DNA of 64,000 nucleotides from Planomicrobium sp. CPCC 101110. Its GTDB lineage: Bacteria; Bacillota; Bacilli; Bacillales_A; Planococcaceae. This document shows positions 25,414 to 34,249 of this stretch, in pieces; within the stretch, counting starts at the first letter, position 1, and every line of letters begins with the position of its first letter. A program made the translations under genes and the position numbers. The stretch lies in NCBI RefSeq assembly GCF_007859395.1, contig NZ_VOHD01000008.1, forward strand, positions 310,001-374,000, in the 5' to 3' direction. The notes below the pieces were generated by a model, which saw only the letters and a list, made by a program, of their open reading frames with translations, searched no databases and was not told where the DNA came from.

Positions 25414-26727
25414 TTAAATTTTGATTTCCTTTCGGCTGGAAGAAGAAGGAATTCTCATTTCTTTTCGGTATTTCGTCACCGTTCGCCGGGATATGGAAAT
25501 CCCTTTCTCGCCATTAAAAAGATCCGTTATTTTTTGATCTGATAAGGGTTTGGACTTGTCTTCCTTCTCAATCATACTTTTCAGAAGCATTTTCACTTTT
25601 GTTTGAGAAATATCAGGACCGTTTGCAGTTTCCAGCCCAGAAGCAAAAAATATCCGAAGTTCAAATGTCCCTTTTGGTGTTTGAATCACTTTGTTCATCG
25701 TGGCTCGGCTGACAGTCGATTCGTGCATGCCGATTTCTTCCGCAACTTCTTTTAATGTCAATGGTTTGAGGGAGATGAATCCATCGGCAAAAAAGCTGGC
25801 TTGTTTTTTGATAATGACACTGACGATTTTCAATATTGTTTGGCGCCGCTGCTCGATGCTGTTCAGCAGCCATTGATAGTTGGCAAATTGGCCATTGATG
25901 TATTTGGACGTCTCGTCTTTTTTGTCCAGCATTCCGGAATAACTGTGATTGAAGCGAATGGCTGGCAAATAGCTGTCATTCAAACCAAACGACAGGCCGT
26001 TCGGTTTGCTTTCGACAATAATATCCGGATTTACGTATTGTGCCGAAAAATCCGAAATGTGAGCACACGGCTTTGGGTTGAGGGTCAAAATAAAATCATG
26101 GATTTCTTTGATTTTAGCGAGCGAAATATTCATACGCAGTGCAAGTTCATTCCATTTCCGGTCAGCCAATAACTGCAGATAGTTTTGGATAAGGCATTCC
26201 GCTTGTTTTTTATCAGGATACTCTTCAGAGATTTGCAGCAGCAAGCATTCTTTCAAACACCTTGCCCCTATTCCTTTCAGCCCCAGTGCTTGAAGCAGCC
26301 GAATGCCGCGGTCGATTTCTTCCTCAGTGAATTCCCCATAAACTTCCGGCCCATCGGCATTGAAACTTAAATAGCCATTATCATCAAGGTTATAAATGAG
26401 ATAGGCAATAACTTTCTGGTCGTGTATATCCCTATAGATGAACTTGGCTTGCTCGAGCAGCTGATCTCTCATGGTGGGGCCGTCGTTTGTTTTTAGTTCG
26501 AAGGCCTGATTCGTCAATTTTCCAAAATGCGACTTTCCAAAACTTCTTTCTTCATACACTACTTCATGTTTCCGTTCTTCCAATTCAATCAACGGATTTT
26601 CCTCTTGCTGTTCTTTGATAAACTTATAAAGGTCATATGTGGAATACTGCAACAATTCAATGGCTTGCCTTAACTTGAAGGTCATTATTAAATGCAATTC
26701 TTGTTTTTGCTGCAGAACAAGCTCCAT
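25414..26727 (-). CDS. rpoN: RNA polymerase sigma-54 factor
   Basis: A 437-residue sigma-54 (SigL in Bacillus). Region I is the Gln/Leu-rich start (MELVLQQKQELHLIMTFKL), the core-binding domain spans about 90-270, the helix-turn-helix is near EVAEEIGMHESTVSRAT, and the RpoN box SRRTVTKYRKEMRIPSS lies at about 413-429 and reads the -24 element. The ATG at 26727 is chosen since the one five codons earlier overlaps the AGGGGGAG site. It lies 170 bases after the last gene of the sigma-54 regulon, on the same strand, behind a weak hairpin; it might get some read-through from that unit. Confidence 0.95.
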   Translation of the reverse strand: MELVLQQKQELHLIMTFKLRQAIELLQYSTYDLYKFIKEQQEENPLIELEERKHEVVYEERSFGKSHFGKLTNQAFELKTNDGPTMRDQLLEQAKFIYRDIHDQKVIAYLIYNLDDNGYLSFNADGPEVYGEFTEEEIDRGIRLLQALGLKGIGARCLKECLLLQISEEYPDKKQAECLIQNYLQLLADRKWNELALRMNISLAKIKEIHDFILTLNPKPCAHISDFSAQYVNPDIIVESKPNGLSFGLNDSYLPAIRFNHSYSGMLDKKDETSKYINGQFANYQWLLNSIEQRRQTILKIVSVIIKKQASFFADGFISLKPLTLKEVAEEIGMHESTVSRATMNKVIQTPKGTFELRIFFASGLETANGPDISQTKVKMLLKSMIEKEDKSKPLSDQKITDLFNGEKGISISRRTVTKYRKEMRIPSSSSRKEIKI

Positions 26728-26897
26728 AAGTCTCCCCCTCATATAGTCTGATCTATTGCATCGTGAAGGCGTCTCTAAACCTTCTTCTATTGTAATGCAT
26801 ATTCAACCAATTCTCTATATTATTTACGGAATATTCAAATTTATCGCAACAAGTATAAACCTGAGCAGAATTTTGAGCGCCCTGCACAGGTTTTTCA

Positions 26898-28259
26898 TCA
26901 GATCGGCGGGATTTTATACCCGCCGGTTGCTTGCTGGAAAGCATCGGCTACTCGGTATATGCTGCCTTCATCATGATAGCGGCCGATAATTTGAAAGCCG
27001 ACCGGCAAATTTTCTGATGGTGTGTTTCCTGATGGCACCGACAAGGCGGGATGACCGCTGTAGTTGAATGGAATGGTGCGCCGTGAAACATCGATATCTC
27101 CATCTTCAAACGACGGGTCTTTTTCAGTTGCCGGATAAGCCATCGTCGGGCTTACCAGAACATCCACTTGCTTTAATGCTGCATTGACTTGTTCGGTAAA
27201 CCGCTTTTTCATTTCCATGGCTTCTAAATACGCTACGGCTGAAACTCCATACCCTGCTTTCAAATTGGCATAAGTTGCAGGATTATAATCCGCTTCTCTT
27301 AAATCGTACCACTGTTTATGGACTGCAGAAGCTTCGGCCAAGACGACCAGCAGGGCGGAACTCTCAATCGACTCGATCCCCGGTATATCCACCTCTTGTA
27401 CGTCAGCTCCCAGTTCCTTCAGCTTGTCAATTGCAGATCGAGTCAAATTCATCACTTCCGGGTTCGTGACGGTATCCATCAGCTGTCGGATGACTCCGAC
27501 TTTGACTCCTTGAATGTTTCCGGAGAAAATTGTTTCATAATCGAACGTGAGCGAAGAAATTTTCTCTAAGACAATCGCATTGTCGCGCACCGTCCTTGTT
27601 AACGGGCCGATATGGTCGAGGGATCGGGATAACGGGAACAATCCTTGTGAAGATACCGTTCCGTACGTAGGCTTTAGCCCGACAATTCCGCAAAACGAGG
27701 CCGGCACACGGATAGATCCGCCAGTATCGGTCCCAAGAGAAGCAAAACCGATGCCTGCCGCGACTGATGCGGCAGAACCGGTGCTCGATCCCCCTGCGGT
27801 GCGTTTAGGATTCCATGGGTTGTTGCACTGGCCGTAATCCGGATGGACGGAACCGTAAGCAAATTCCAGCATATTGTTCTTGCCGATAATTATTGCTCCT
27901 GCTTCTTGCAAAGCCTGGTAGACATAGGCATCTTCATCCGGCACATGGTCTTTCATGATGCGCGATCCTAAAGAAGTCCGAATTCCTTTTGTAGTAAAAA
28001 TATCCTTGATTGAGACTGGAATCCCTTCTAATCTTCCAGCTTCTCCGCCTTTAGCAAAAAGAGATTCCGCAGCTTTCGCTCGCTCCATAGCTTGATCGGC
28101 TAAAACAGTTACAAATGCATTCAGCTGCGGCTCCAGTTCATGCAAGCGTTCCAAAGTCGCTGAGGTAACCTCTACAGGAGATACTTCTTTTTTCCGATAA
28201 AGTTTCCCGATGTCGTCAATCGATTCAAACAGCAATTGCTTCACGTCATTAGCCGGCAA
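26898..28259 (-). CDS. Amidase signature family enzyme (amidase 1)
   Basis: A 453-residue cytoplasmic amidase. The Ser-cisSer-Lys triad is in place: Lys85 in PVSIKD, cis-Ser in AGGSSTGSA (about 156-162) and nucleophile Ser182 in GTDTGGSIRVP. It is a close paralogue of the amidase at 30782-32164; both keep the unusual NNMLEFAYGS-HPDYGQCNNPW segment. Related enzymes hydrolyse small amides, N-acyl amino acids or, in GatA, glutamine; with no GatB/C present a catabolic role is more likely. It is the last structural gene of sigma-54 unit 1, 14 bases after the symporter. Confidence 0.85.
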   Translation of the reverse strand: MPANDVKQLLFESIDDIGKLYRKKEVSPVEVTSATLERLHELEPQLNAFVTVLADQAMERAKAAESLFAKGGEAGRLEGIPVSIKDIFTTKGIRTSLGSRIMKDHVPDEDAYVYQALQEAGAIIIGKNNMLEFAYGSVHPDYGQCNNPWNPKRTAGGSSTGSAASVAAGIGFASLGTDTGGSIRVPASFCGIVGLKPTYGTVSSQGLFPLSRSLDHIGPLTRTVRDNAIVLEKISSLTFDYETIFSGNIQGVKVGVIRQLMDTVTNPEVMNLTRSAIDKLKELGADVQEVDIPGIESIESSALLVVLAEASAVHKQWYDLREADYNPATYANLKAGYGVSAVAYLEAMEMKKRFTEQVNAALKQVDVLVSPTMAYPATEKDPSFEDGDIDVSRRTIPFNYSGHPALSVPSGNTPSENLPVGFQIIGRYHDEGSIYRVADAFQQATGGYKIPPI

Positions 28260-28273
28260 ATTAGTTCCTCCTC

Positions 28274-29743
28274 TTACAATGTTTTTTCCTTATAATTCAA
28301 GACCGCTTCATTCTTATTCGGTGCTCCAATATTTTTGAAGAATGGCCGCAATGCTCCTTGTGAAACCGGTTTTGTCATCAAGCTGACAATAATCATTCCC
28401 AGTAAGCTGACCGGAACACTGATATAAACGGCGTCAATGCCGAATGGATTGCCTAACCATAGCCAAAGGATGGCACTGCCTATTCCGCCGACCATGGAAG
28501 TGATTGCCCCGGCTTTTGTCGCCCGCTTCCAATACAAACCGAACAAAATGGATACAGCAAAAGAAGAACCGATCATCGCCGCTGCATTGATCCAAATTTG
28601 CTGGATTAACGGAACCGGATTCAACGCAAACGGAATCGGCAAGATTCCCATGATCAGTACGACAATCCGTGTCACTTTCAATTGCTGCTTTTCCGTCATC
28701 TGCCTTCTCATGACCACCTTCATGATGTCATGGGAAATTCCGCTGCCAAGCATGAGCAAGATGGCGCTGACGGTCGATTGGATTGCTGCAAGAATCGCTG
28801 CCAGCAGCAAGCCGCCAAACAATGCCGGTAACAGGTCCATCGCAAGTGTCGAGCTGGCCAGATCCGGAGTCGCTAAATTTGGATAAATAATGCGTGCGCT
28901 GACACCAAGCAATGCCACGGACACTGCGATGATTGCCTGGAAGATGAAAGAAACGCCGACCGCGCGTCTAATGGTTTTATTGTCTTTGATTGAATAAAAA
29001 CGAATTGCGATAATTGGATAGCCAATCATCATGATGAAGAACGAAATACAAATAGCAGCTAAAGTTCCTGGCGGCATTCCGTTTGCTACGATATTGGGAT
29101 CGATAGCAGCCAGCTGCTCGTTCATCGCGCTGAATCCGCCAGCCCGTGATATCGCAAAAGGCACAGCAACCATAAAGCCGACAGCAAATACTATCATTTG
29201 AAGAAAATCCGTATATGCAATTGCAAAAAGTCCGCCTAGCACGGTATAAAGAATAAAAACCCCTGCCAAAATGAGGACGCCTGCTGTTTCCGGCATGCCG
29301 AAAACCACGTTCAGCAAATAAGAACCGCCGACCAGCTCTGCTACAATCGTCATCCCGAAGCAGATCATCAAAATGATAACAGCAATGACCCGGATGGCAT
29401 TGCTTTCATAGCGTGTTCCCAGCAGATCGGGAATGGTGAGTGCCCGGTTCGTGTTAAAGAACGACTTCATCTTCGGTGCAATGAAAAGCGCCATGATGAC
29501 CCAAGAAGCCCAAATTGAAATCCAGATCCAGGAATAGTTGTACCCAACTTGGTAATGAAAACCCACTGAACCAATTGCGGTGCCTGCGCTCATCTGGGTA
29601 GCAGCGAGAGTTGCTCCTCCGACCCAGACCCCAAGTTTTCCGCCTGCCGCCAAATAATCCGTTTCATTATGGATTTTGGATTTCATATACCAGCCGATTG
29701 CTATGACAGAAACCATGTAAATTATGAGGATTGCGATAACCAT
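28274..29743 (-). CDS. SSS-family Na+/solute symporter (unit 1)
   Basis: A 489-residue membrane protein with about 13 TM segments of the solute:sodium symporter family (PF00474). AATQMSAGTAIGSVGFHY in TM2 and the conserved VLGGLFAIAYTDFLQ segment place it there, among the PanF/YodF-type members. It is a clear paralogue of the symporter at 42895-44322. Its ATG lies inside the TAA of a 39-residue membrane peptide gene (TAATG), so the two are translationally coupled. It probably imports the compound handled by the flanking racemase and amidases. Confidence 0.9.
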   Translation of the reverse strand: MVIAILIIYMVSVIAIGWYMKSKIHNETDYLAAGGKLGVWVGGATLAATQMSAGTAIGSVGFHYQVGYNYSWIWISIWASWVIMALFIAPKMKSFFNTNRALTIPDLLGTRYESNAIRVIAVIILMICFGMTIVAELVGGSYLLNVVFGMPETAGVLILAGVFILYTVLGGLFAIAYTDFLQMIVFAVGFMVAVPFAISRAGGFSAMNEQLAAIDPNIVANGMPPGTLAAICISFFIMMIGYPIIAIRFYSIKDNKTIRRAVGVSFIFQAIIAVSVALLGVSARIIYPNLATPDLASSTLAMDLLPALFGGLLLAAILAAIQSTVSAILLMLGSGISHDIMKVVMRRQMTEKQQLKVTRIVVLIMGILPIPFALNPVPLIQQIWINAAAMIGSSFAVSILFGLYWKRATKAGAITSMVGGIGSAILWLWLGNPFGIDAVYISVPVSLLGMIIVSLMTKPVSQGALRPFFKNIGAPNKNEAVLNYKEKTL

Positions 29744-29862
29744 TATTTCTTCTCCTCCCTCTTATTGAGAGCTTCTGTTAACACAAAATAGCCAACAATG
29801 AAAAGAACCATTACCACCCAAATCATCCAGTTGGAAAGAGCCAACCCCATTAATTCATCCAT
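29743..29862 (-). CDS. 39-residue single-TM peptide coupled to the symporter
   Basis: A short gene with ATG at 29862 behind AGAGGTG. The product starts MDELMGLALSNWMIW, has one hydrophobic helix (about 8-29) and ends with the charged tail EALNKREEKK. The stop overlaps the symporter start. An analogous 31-residue peptide precedes the paralogous symporter in unit 3, although the two are not obviously similar in sequence. I infer a small accessory subunit, comparable in position to the short DUF proteins beside other SSS carriers. Confidence 0.7.
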   Translation of the reverse strand: MDELMGLALSNWMIWVVMVLFIVGYFVLTEALNKREEKK

Positions 29863-29923
29863 GATTTTCACCTCTGCCTTTATTTTTTTAGCCTTTTGGT
29901 TGGATTGTTTGTGGCGCCTTGTT

Positions 29924-30715
29924 TTATTGTGTTTCCTCAGCTGCTCGTTCTTTTTTCACTAGAAGTCCCTCTGAAGATTTTACGGTTCCAGATGAAATTT
30001 TCGGCGGCGTCATGTAAGCGAGCTTGGAATGCGAGACTCCAGCTCCTGCCAATGCTTCAGCCATCTTTAAGGCGATCTTGCCTGGATTGATGACCGGCAC
30101 GCCTAATTCTTCTGACATTTCTTCTGCGGCATTCAAAAAGCCCATCGACATACAGCCCAGTACGAGCGTGTCCGCCCGGTCTTCTTTGATGGCCCGCCTT
30201 CCTTCCGCAATGAGTTTCTGTACCGTCTTCTCCCGTTCTTCAGCCAGTTCCAGAACGGGAACCTCAATCGCCCTGACAGAAGCGAGCTTTTTGCCGACTC
30301 CCGCTTTCTCTACCAGATGATGGAGCGGATTAACCATGCTGTGGGTGACAGTAATAATTGAAAAACGATATCCGCTCATGGCCGCTGCCATGACACCTGC
30401 TTCACCTGGCCCGACAATGATCATTTTTTCAGTCACTTCCCGAACGGCATCCAGTCCCGGATCCCCGTAACAGCCTAGAATGGCGGCATCATAGCCGCGC
30501 CATTCCATCTCCAGCATCAAGTCGACAGTGGGCGGGATACTTAAATACTCCTCGTAAAGCGACTCGATTGATGCCGGCCCTTCGTCAACATCGGCGATAT
30601 CCACCTCGGTGCCGGGAGCCGCGTAGGAACGCAAAACCTCGAGCCGTCGCTGCATTTCCATGCGTCCGCCTTCGGTCCGGCTGATTGGGCCAGGCAATAC
30701 ATAGACAATTTTCAA
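29924..30715 (-). CDS. Hydantoin/Asp-Glu racemase family protein
   Basis: A 263-residue enzyme of the Asp/Glu/hydantoin racemase superfamily. The two catalytic Cys of cofactor-free racemases are visible in AILGCYGDPGLD and LVLGCMSMGF; the first matches the hydantoin racemase motif closely. It would interconvert the two forms of a substrate at an acidic alpha-carbon. There is no hydantoinase in the window, so the substrate may be something else. The start is a TTG at 30715 after AAGGAGGGGG. It lies between the two amidases in unit 1, and an extra -24/-12-like sequence lies just in front. Confidence 0.8.
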   Translation of the reverse strand: MKIVYVLPGPISRTEGGRMEMQRRLEVLRSYAAPGTEVDIADVDEGPASIESLYEEYLSIPPTVDLMLEMEWRGYDAAILGCYGDPGLDAVREVTEKMIIVGPGEAGVMAAAMSGYRFSIITVTHSMVNPLHHLVEKAGVGKKLASVRAIEVPVLELAEEREKTVQKLIAEGRRAIKEDRADTLVLGCMSMGFLNAAEEMSEELGVPVINPGKIALKMAEALAGAGVSHSKLAYMTPPKISSGTVKSSEGLLVKKERAAEETQ

Positions 30716-30740
30716 TGCTTCCCCCTCCTTTTCTTTTTAT

Positions 30741-30759
30741 ATGCACTGTCTATGCCAAG
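30741..30759 (-). promoter_or_regulatory. Possible internal sigma-54 promoter before the racemase
   Basis: TTGGCATAGACAGTGCAT on the minus strand keeps GG and GC at the -24/-12 spacing (TGGCAT, 5 bp, GTGCAT); the -12 element is one base off TTGC. No TAGG repeat region was seen upstream, which is amidase coding sequence. It may be chance. Confidence 0.4.
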
Positions 30760-30781
30760 CTTCAGGTGCAGCAAATAAACT

Positions 30782-32164
30782 TCATCTTTCAAGCACACTT
30801 GCCAATAGCGGCGGCCGTTTATACCCTCCCGCAGCAGTCTGGAAAGCATCCGCAACCCGGTAGATTGCCGCTTCATCAAAATGGCGGCCGATAAACTGGA
30901 TCCCAACCGGAAGATTTTGAGACGGCGTAAGCCCTGCGGATACCGTAATGGCCGGATGGCCGGAAACATTGAATGGCAAAGTCCGCTGCGTGTAGTCATA
31001 TGTTGTATCGTCAAAAGAAGGATCCCTCTCTGTTGCCGGACTTGGTGAAGTCGGACATACCAACACATCTGCTTTGCTGAACGCTTCGGTCACTTTTTCG
31101 GAAAATGCTCTTTTCCTTTCAAGTGCTTCCAAATAGCTGACAGCCGAAACGTTGAATCCTTCTTTAATGTTGCCGACTGTCCCATCTGCATAATCGGCTG
31201 CACGCTCCGGATACCAATCTTTATGGTAATAAGAAGCTTCCGCCAGCAAAATCGGGAAAGCTATTTCCATCACCGTATCGATTCCCGTTATTTCAATATC
31301 CACCAGTTCCGCTCCTAAATCGCCAAGCTGCGCAATTGCCGCATTGACCGCTTCTGCAACTTCGAGATGCGTTAGATTATCAGCCAATGAACGAATCACG
31401 CCGATTTTCATACCTTTAATAGACCCGGTGAACACAGCGTCATAATTGGGCTTTTTGGAAGAAATGCTCTCCAGCACGATTGCATTGTCTTTTACAGTTC
31501 GCGTCAGCGGCCCAATATGGTCTAAAGAATGCGACAGATGAAACAATCCTTGGCGCGAAACAGTATCGTACGTCGGCTTTAATCCCGCAATTCCGCAAAA
31601 CGAAGAGGGCAGGCGGATAGATCCGCCTGTATCTGTTCCGATCGAAGCAAAGCCGATGCCGGATGCAACTGCAGCGGCGGACCCTGTGCTAGACCCGCCA
31701 GCCGTCCTGTTCAAATCCCATGGGTTATTGCACTGTCCGTAATCCGGGTGCATCGAACCATAGGCAAACTCGAGCATATTGTTCTTGCCGAAAACGATAG
31801 CTCCTGCAGCATTCAACGCTGTATAGAGCGCCGAATCCTCACCGGGTATATGATCGTTCAGTATTCGGGAAGCGACAGTGGTCTTAATGCCCTTTGTCCG
31901 GAACAAGTCTTTGATGGAAACCGGAATTCCGTAAAGCTTGCCGACTGTTTCTCCTCTTGCAAAAACCGCTTCCGCTTCACACGCCTTCTGGAGAGCTTCA
32001 TCCCCCAGCACCGTGATAAACGCATTCAGCTTCGGCTCCAGCTCTTCAAGCAGGCCTAGTGCCGCCTTCGTCACTTCAACAGGCGAAACTTTTTTATTGC
32101 GATACAGCAAACCGATTTCATCAATCGGTTTGAATAAAAGCTCCAATTCATTTCTAGCCGCCAT
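30782..32164 (-). CDS. Amidase signature family enzyme (amidase 2)
   Basis: A 460-residue amidase with Lys in PVSIKDLF, the AGGSSTGSAAAVASG cis-Ser segment and the GTDTGGSIRLP nucleophile. It is paralogous to amidase 1 along the full length, so a tandem duplication now flanks the racemase and symporter. Small local differences lie around the substrate-binding parts of the C-terminal half, which may mean two related substrates or two steps. Second gene of sigma-54 unit 1; the ATG at 32164 has AAGGGGG upstream. Confidence 0.85.
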   Translation of the reverse strand: MAARNELELLFKPIDEIGLLYRNKKVSPVEVTKAALGLLEELEPKLNAFITVLGDEALQKACEAEAVFARGETVGKLYGIPVSIKDLFRTKGIKTTVASRILNDHIPGEDSALYTALNAAGAIVFGKNNMLEFAYGSMHPDYGQCNNPWDLNRTAGGSSTGSAAAVASGIGFASIGTDTGGSIRLPSSFCGIAGLKPTYDTVSRQGLFHLSHSLDHIGPLTRTVKDNAIVLESISSKKPNYDAVFTGSIKGMKIGVIRSLADNLTHLEVAEAVNAAIAQLGDLGAELVDIEITGIDTVMEIAFPILLAEASYYHKDWYPERAADYADGTVGNIKEGFNVSAVSYLEALERKRAFSEKVTEAFSKADVLVCPTSPSPATERDPSFDDTTYDYTQRTLPFNVSGHPAITVSAGLTPSQNLPVGIQFIGRHFDEAAIYRVADAFQTAAGGYKRPPLLASVLER

Positions 32165-32249
32165 CCTCTTTCCCCCTTGTTTAAAAGCTGCAGCCGGGCG
32201 CTATTTCCCTTTGGAATAAAAAGGATAAAGTGTTAACCGTTCGCACTTG

Positions 32250-34016
32250 TTAATAAGACAGCAATTCTCTTGCTTCTTGCAGTGCCCAAACTACCCGATT
32301 TTGGCCCCGGGTCAAATGTGTTTTCAATACTTTAAATTCATGCGACCCTTCTTCCAGCTGGCTAAAGTCCAGAGCTGGTGCTAAATCTGGCAGCGGCGGA
32401 ACATTCAAAGCGGAGTCGTGCCAGAACTTGCCTCTTTTCGTGAAATTGATTGGGATTAAAATCCGGGCTAACTTTTCAATCACTTGATTCGCCTGCTTCA
32501 CTTCCGGCTCAGTGATGTCCAGACTGTTTAAGCCAGCTGTTCTTTTATTGAAAGAAAGCAATTCTTCCCGCAGCTTCGCTACTTCATCCAAAGCCGGCGT
32601 AAAGTCAAAATGGGTTCCAGCCGCAGCCTGATAGGAGCGGATGGTTTTTTCAAATTCATCAGCAGTGCCGGCAAAATCGAACGGATGGACCGTCGCATTC
32701 GCCGCGCGCAAAACTCCTGTCAAATACACTTTTATGTCCTTCACCAAAATGTCCAAATCGGCAACATGCATTAAATCTTCTTCCGTATGCCACTCAATGT
32801 TTCCTCCGCAGCCCCCGACAGGGTAATAGCCTTTCTCCTGCAAAACATCTTCAGGGATGCTGGAAGAAAGCATGAAGAACGACGTGATGCCGATATTATT
32901 GAAAGAATAATCTCCGGCTCTCAATGGTCTGCCCCCTACGGATGGTTGGTCGACCGCGCTTGTTACGACATCTTTGCAAAAGCCATCCACTTCACTCATC
33001 CACATCATGTATTCATAAGATGTTGCCCAGCGGCAGCCCGGCGAATCGCAATTGACAGATGCGATGCAGTTGTTTTCTAAATCGATGCCGAATTGATCGG
33101 CAAACCATGTTGAGCCTGCATAACGGCCGGTTGAATGGCCTGTCCACACAGCGATGCGGATGCTTCTTTTCAGCTTGTCCCGGTTTTTATAGAAAATGCG
33201 CGCCAATTCAAGCAGCGCCGCATTGCCGGTTGCGTTGTCGCCGATGCCTTCATGCCATGAATCCAAATGGCCATGCAGCAACACATATTTTTCAGGTTCC
33301 TCTGTCCCTTCAATAAACATATCGATGACCGGGCAGTTGAACCAGCCTTGCTCTAAATACGTCTTGAATTCCAACGTCACTGTTTCCTTTTGGCTCAGCT
33401 CGATCAGTTCGTTGCCGTCGGGCTTGTTGATTGCAAGCACAGGAATCGCAGGTTCATTGTTTTTATTGTCCAAGTCCGGTGCGCCCCAGATGGTTGTGCA
33501 AATGCCTTCATGGATATTCTTTCCGGGGCTGATGAACATGATGGCTGCGACGCCTTTATCCGCAAATTCCTGCACTTTTCCAGGCATCGGATAGCCTTCC
33601 GTCAAAATGATCTTCCCTGTCAGATCCCCTAAATCGCCTTGAGCTTTTGTTCCGAAAATATCATTGATCCCCTTTGCATAACCGGTCGAGACATAAACCA
33701 ACTCCCCCGTCTGAGCCTGGTCTCCTGTAATAACTGAAAAAGAAGGTGATTTCACCCGATATTCCTTTTCGAAAGGAGCAGTTACCTTCAAATAAGAGTT
33801 TTTTGGCACACTCAAATATAATTCCGGGTTATGGACTTGATGCGGAACCCCCCATTTTTTCAAATAATCTGTTAGGAAATCCGCGGCAATCCGCTCATCT
33901 TCACTGCCGGATTCCCGGATTAGGGTGCTGAACTTTTCCAAAATCTGTACCGGTACATCGGTGCTGATTTCCTCCAATAAACTTTTTTCCAATTCAGTAT
34001 TCGCTACGTTTGCCAT
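32250..34016 (-). CDS. M28-family peptidase-like protein A with PA domain
   Basis: A 588-residue cytosolic protein (no signal peptide). Residues about 105-230 fit a protease-associated (PA) domain inserted in an M28 fold. Metal-ligand positions His250 (GHLDSW), Asp260 (GIGDNATGN), Asp324 (VNCDSPG) and His410 (WHTEED) are kept. The usual Glu-Glu pair, in relatives the catalytic base and a zinc ligand, reads His294-Ser295 in WTGHSTGRYAGS. So it is either an unusual peptidase/amidohydrolase or a non-hydrolytic binder. ATG 34016 has AAAGGAG 11 bases upstream and aligns with the start of paralogue B. First gene of sigma-54 unit 1. Confidence 0.85.
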   Translation of the reverse strand: MANVANTELEKSLLEEISTDVPVQILEKFSTLIRESGSEDERIAADFLTDYLKKWGVPHQVHNPELYLSVPKNSYLKVTAPFEKEYRVKSPSFSVITGDQAQTGELVYVSTGYAKGINDIFGTKAQGDLGDLTGKIILTEGYPMPGKVQEFADKGVAAIMFISPGKNIHEGICTTIWGAPDLDNKNNEPAIPVLAINKPDGNELIELSQKETVTLEFKTYLEQGWFNCPVIDMFIEGTEEPEKYVLLHGHLDSWHEGIGDNATGNAALLELARIFYKNRDKLKRSIRIAVWTGHSTGRYAGSTWFADQFGIDLENNCIASVNCDSPGCRWATSYEYMMWMSEVDGFCKDVVTSAVDQPSVGGRPLRAGDYSFNNIGITSFFMLSSSIPEDVLQEKGYYPVGGCGGNIEWHTEEDLMHVADLDILVKDIKVYLTGVLRAANATVHPFDFAGTADEFEKTIRSYQAAAGTHFDFTPALDEVAKLREELLSFNKRTAGLNSLDITEPEVKQANQVIEKLARILIPINFTKRGKFWHDSALNVPPLPDLAPALDFSQLEEGSHEFKVLKTHLTRGQNRVVWALQEARELLSY

Positions 34017-34062
34017 GCTGAACATTTCTCCTTTCTTCACTGGATTATTCACTTAACTACTA

Positions 34063-34081
34063 TTGCAAGTCCCGTGCCAAA
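34063..34081 (-). promoter_or_regulatory. Sigma-54 promoter of unit 1
   Basis: TTGGCACGGGACTTGCAA on the minus strand: TGGCAC, 5 bp, TTGCAA, an essentially perfect -24/-12 promoter. Initiation would fall near 34052, about 36 bases before the M28-A start. Confidence 0.9.
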
Positions 34082-34134
34082 AACAAACAATCGAATCATG
34101 CAGAAAGAAAGAACGTTTTCTCAATTTGGGTTCT

Positions 34135-34168
34135 GTTTAGGGTGTAATAGGCTAAGTAAGGCTAACCC
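34135..34168 (-). promoter_or_regulatory. Putative activator-binding repeats (UAS) of unit 1
   Basis: On the plus strand TAGGGTGTAATAGG, followed at 10 bp by TAAGG. It lies about 60-90 bp upstream of the -24 element. Similar TAGG repeats at 10-11 bp steps lie at the same place before units 2 and 3. Binding by the activator encoded at 39340-41391 is inferred. Confidence 0.65.
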
Positions 34169-34180
34169 GCTTTTGAAAAT

Positions 34181-34217
34181 ACAAAAAACCTGTATGGATT
34201 CCTAATCCATACAGGGC
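34181..34217 (-). terminator. Terminator of sigma-54 unit 2
   Basis: CCTGTATGGATT pairs perfectly with AATCCATACAGG, with a minus-strand TTTTTTGT run. A second small hairpin (AAGCATC...GATGCTT) lies between it and the stop. Confidence 0.85.
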
Positions 34218-34249
34218 AGCAAGCATCTCGTTTTTATAAAGATGCTTTA

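Noticed and set aside
26743..26897. Sigma-54 promoter in front of rpoN
   Set aside because: No GG-N10-GC pair in a TGGCAC/TTGC context was found in this gap; only an AT-rich stretch with a possible TACAAT -10 is present.
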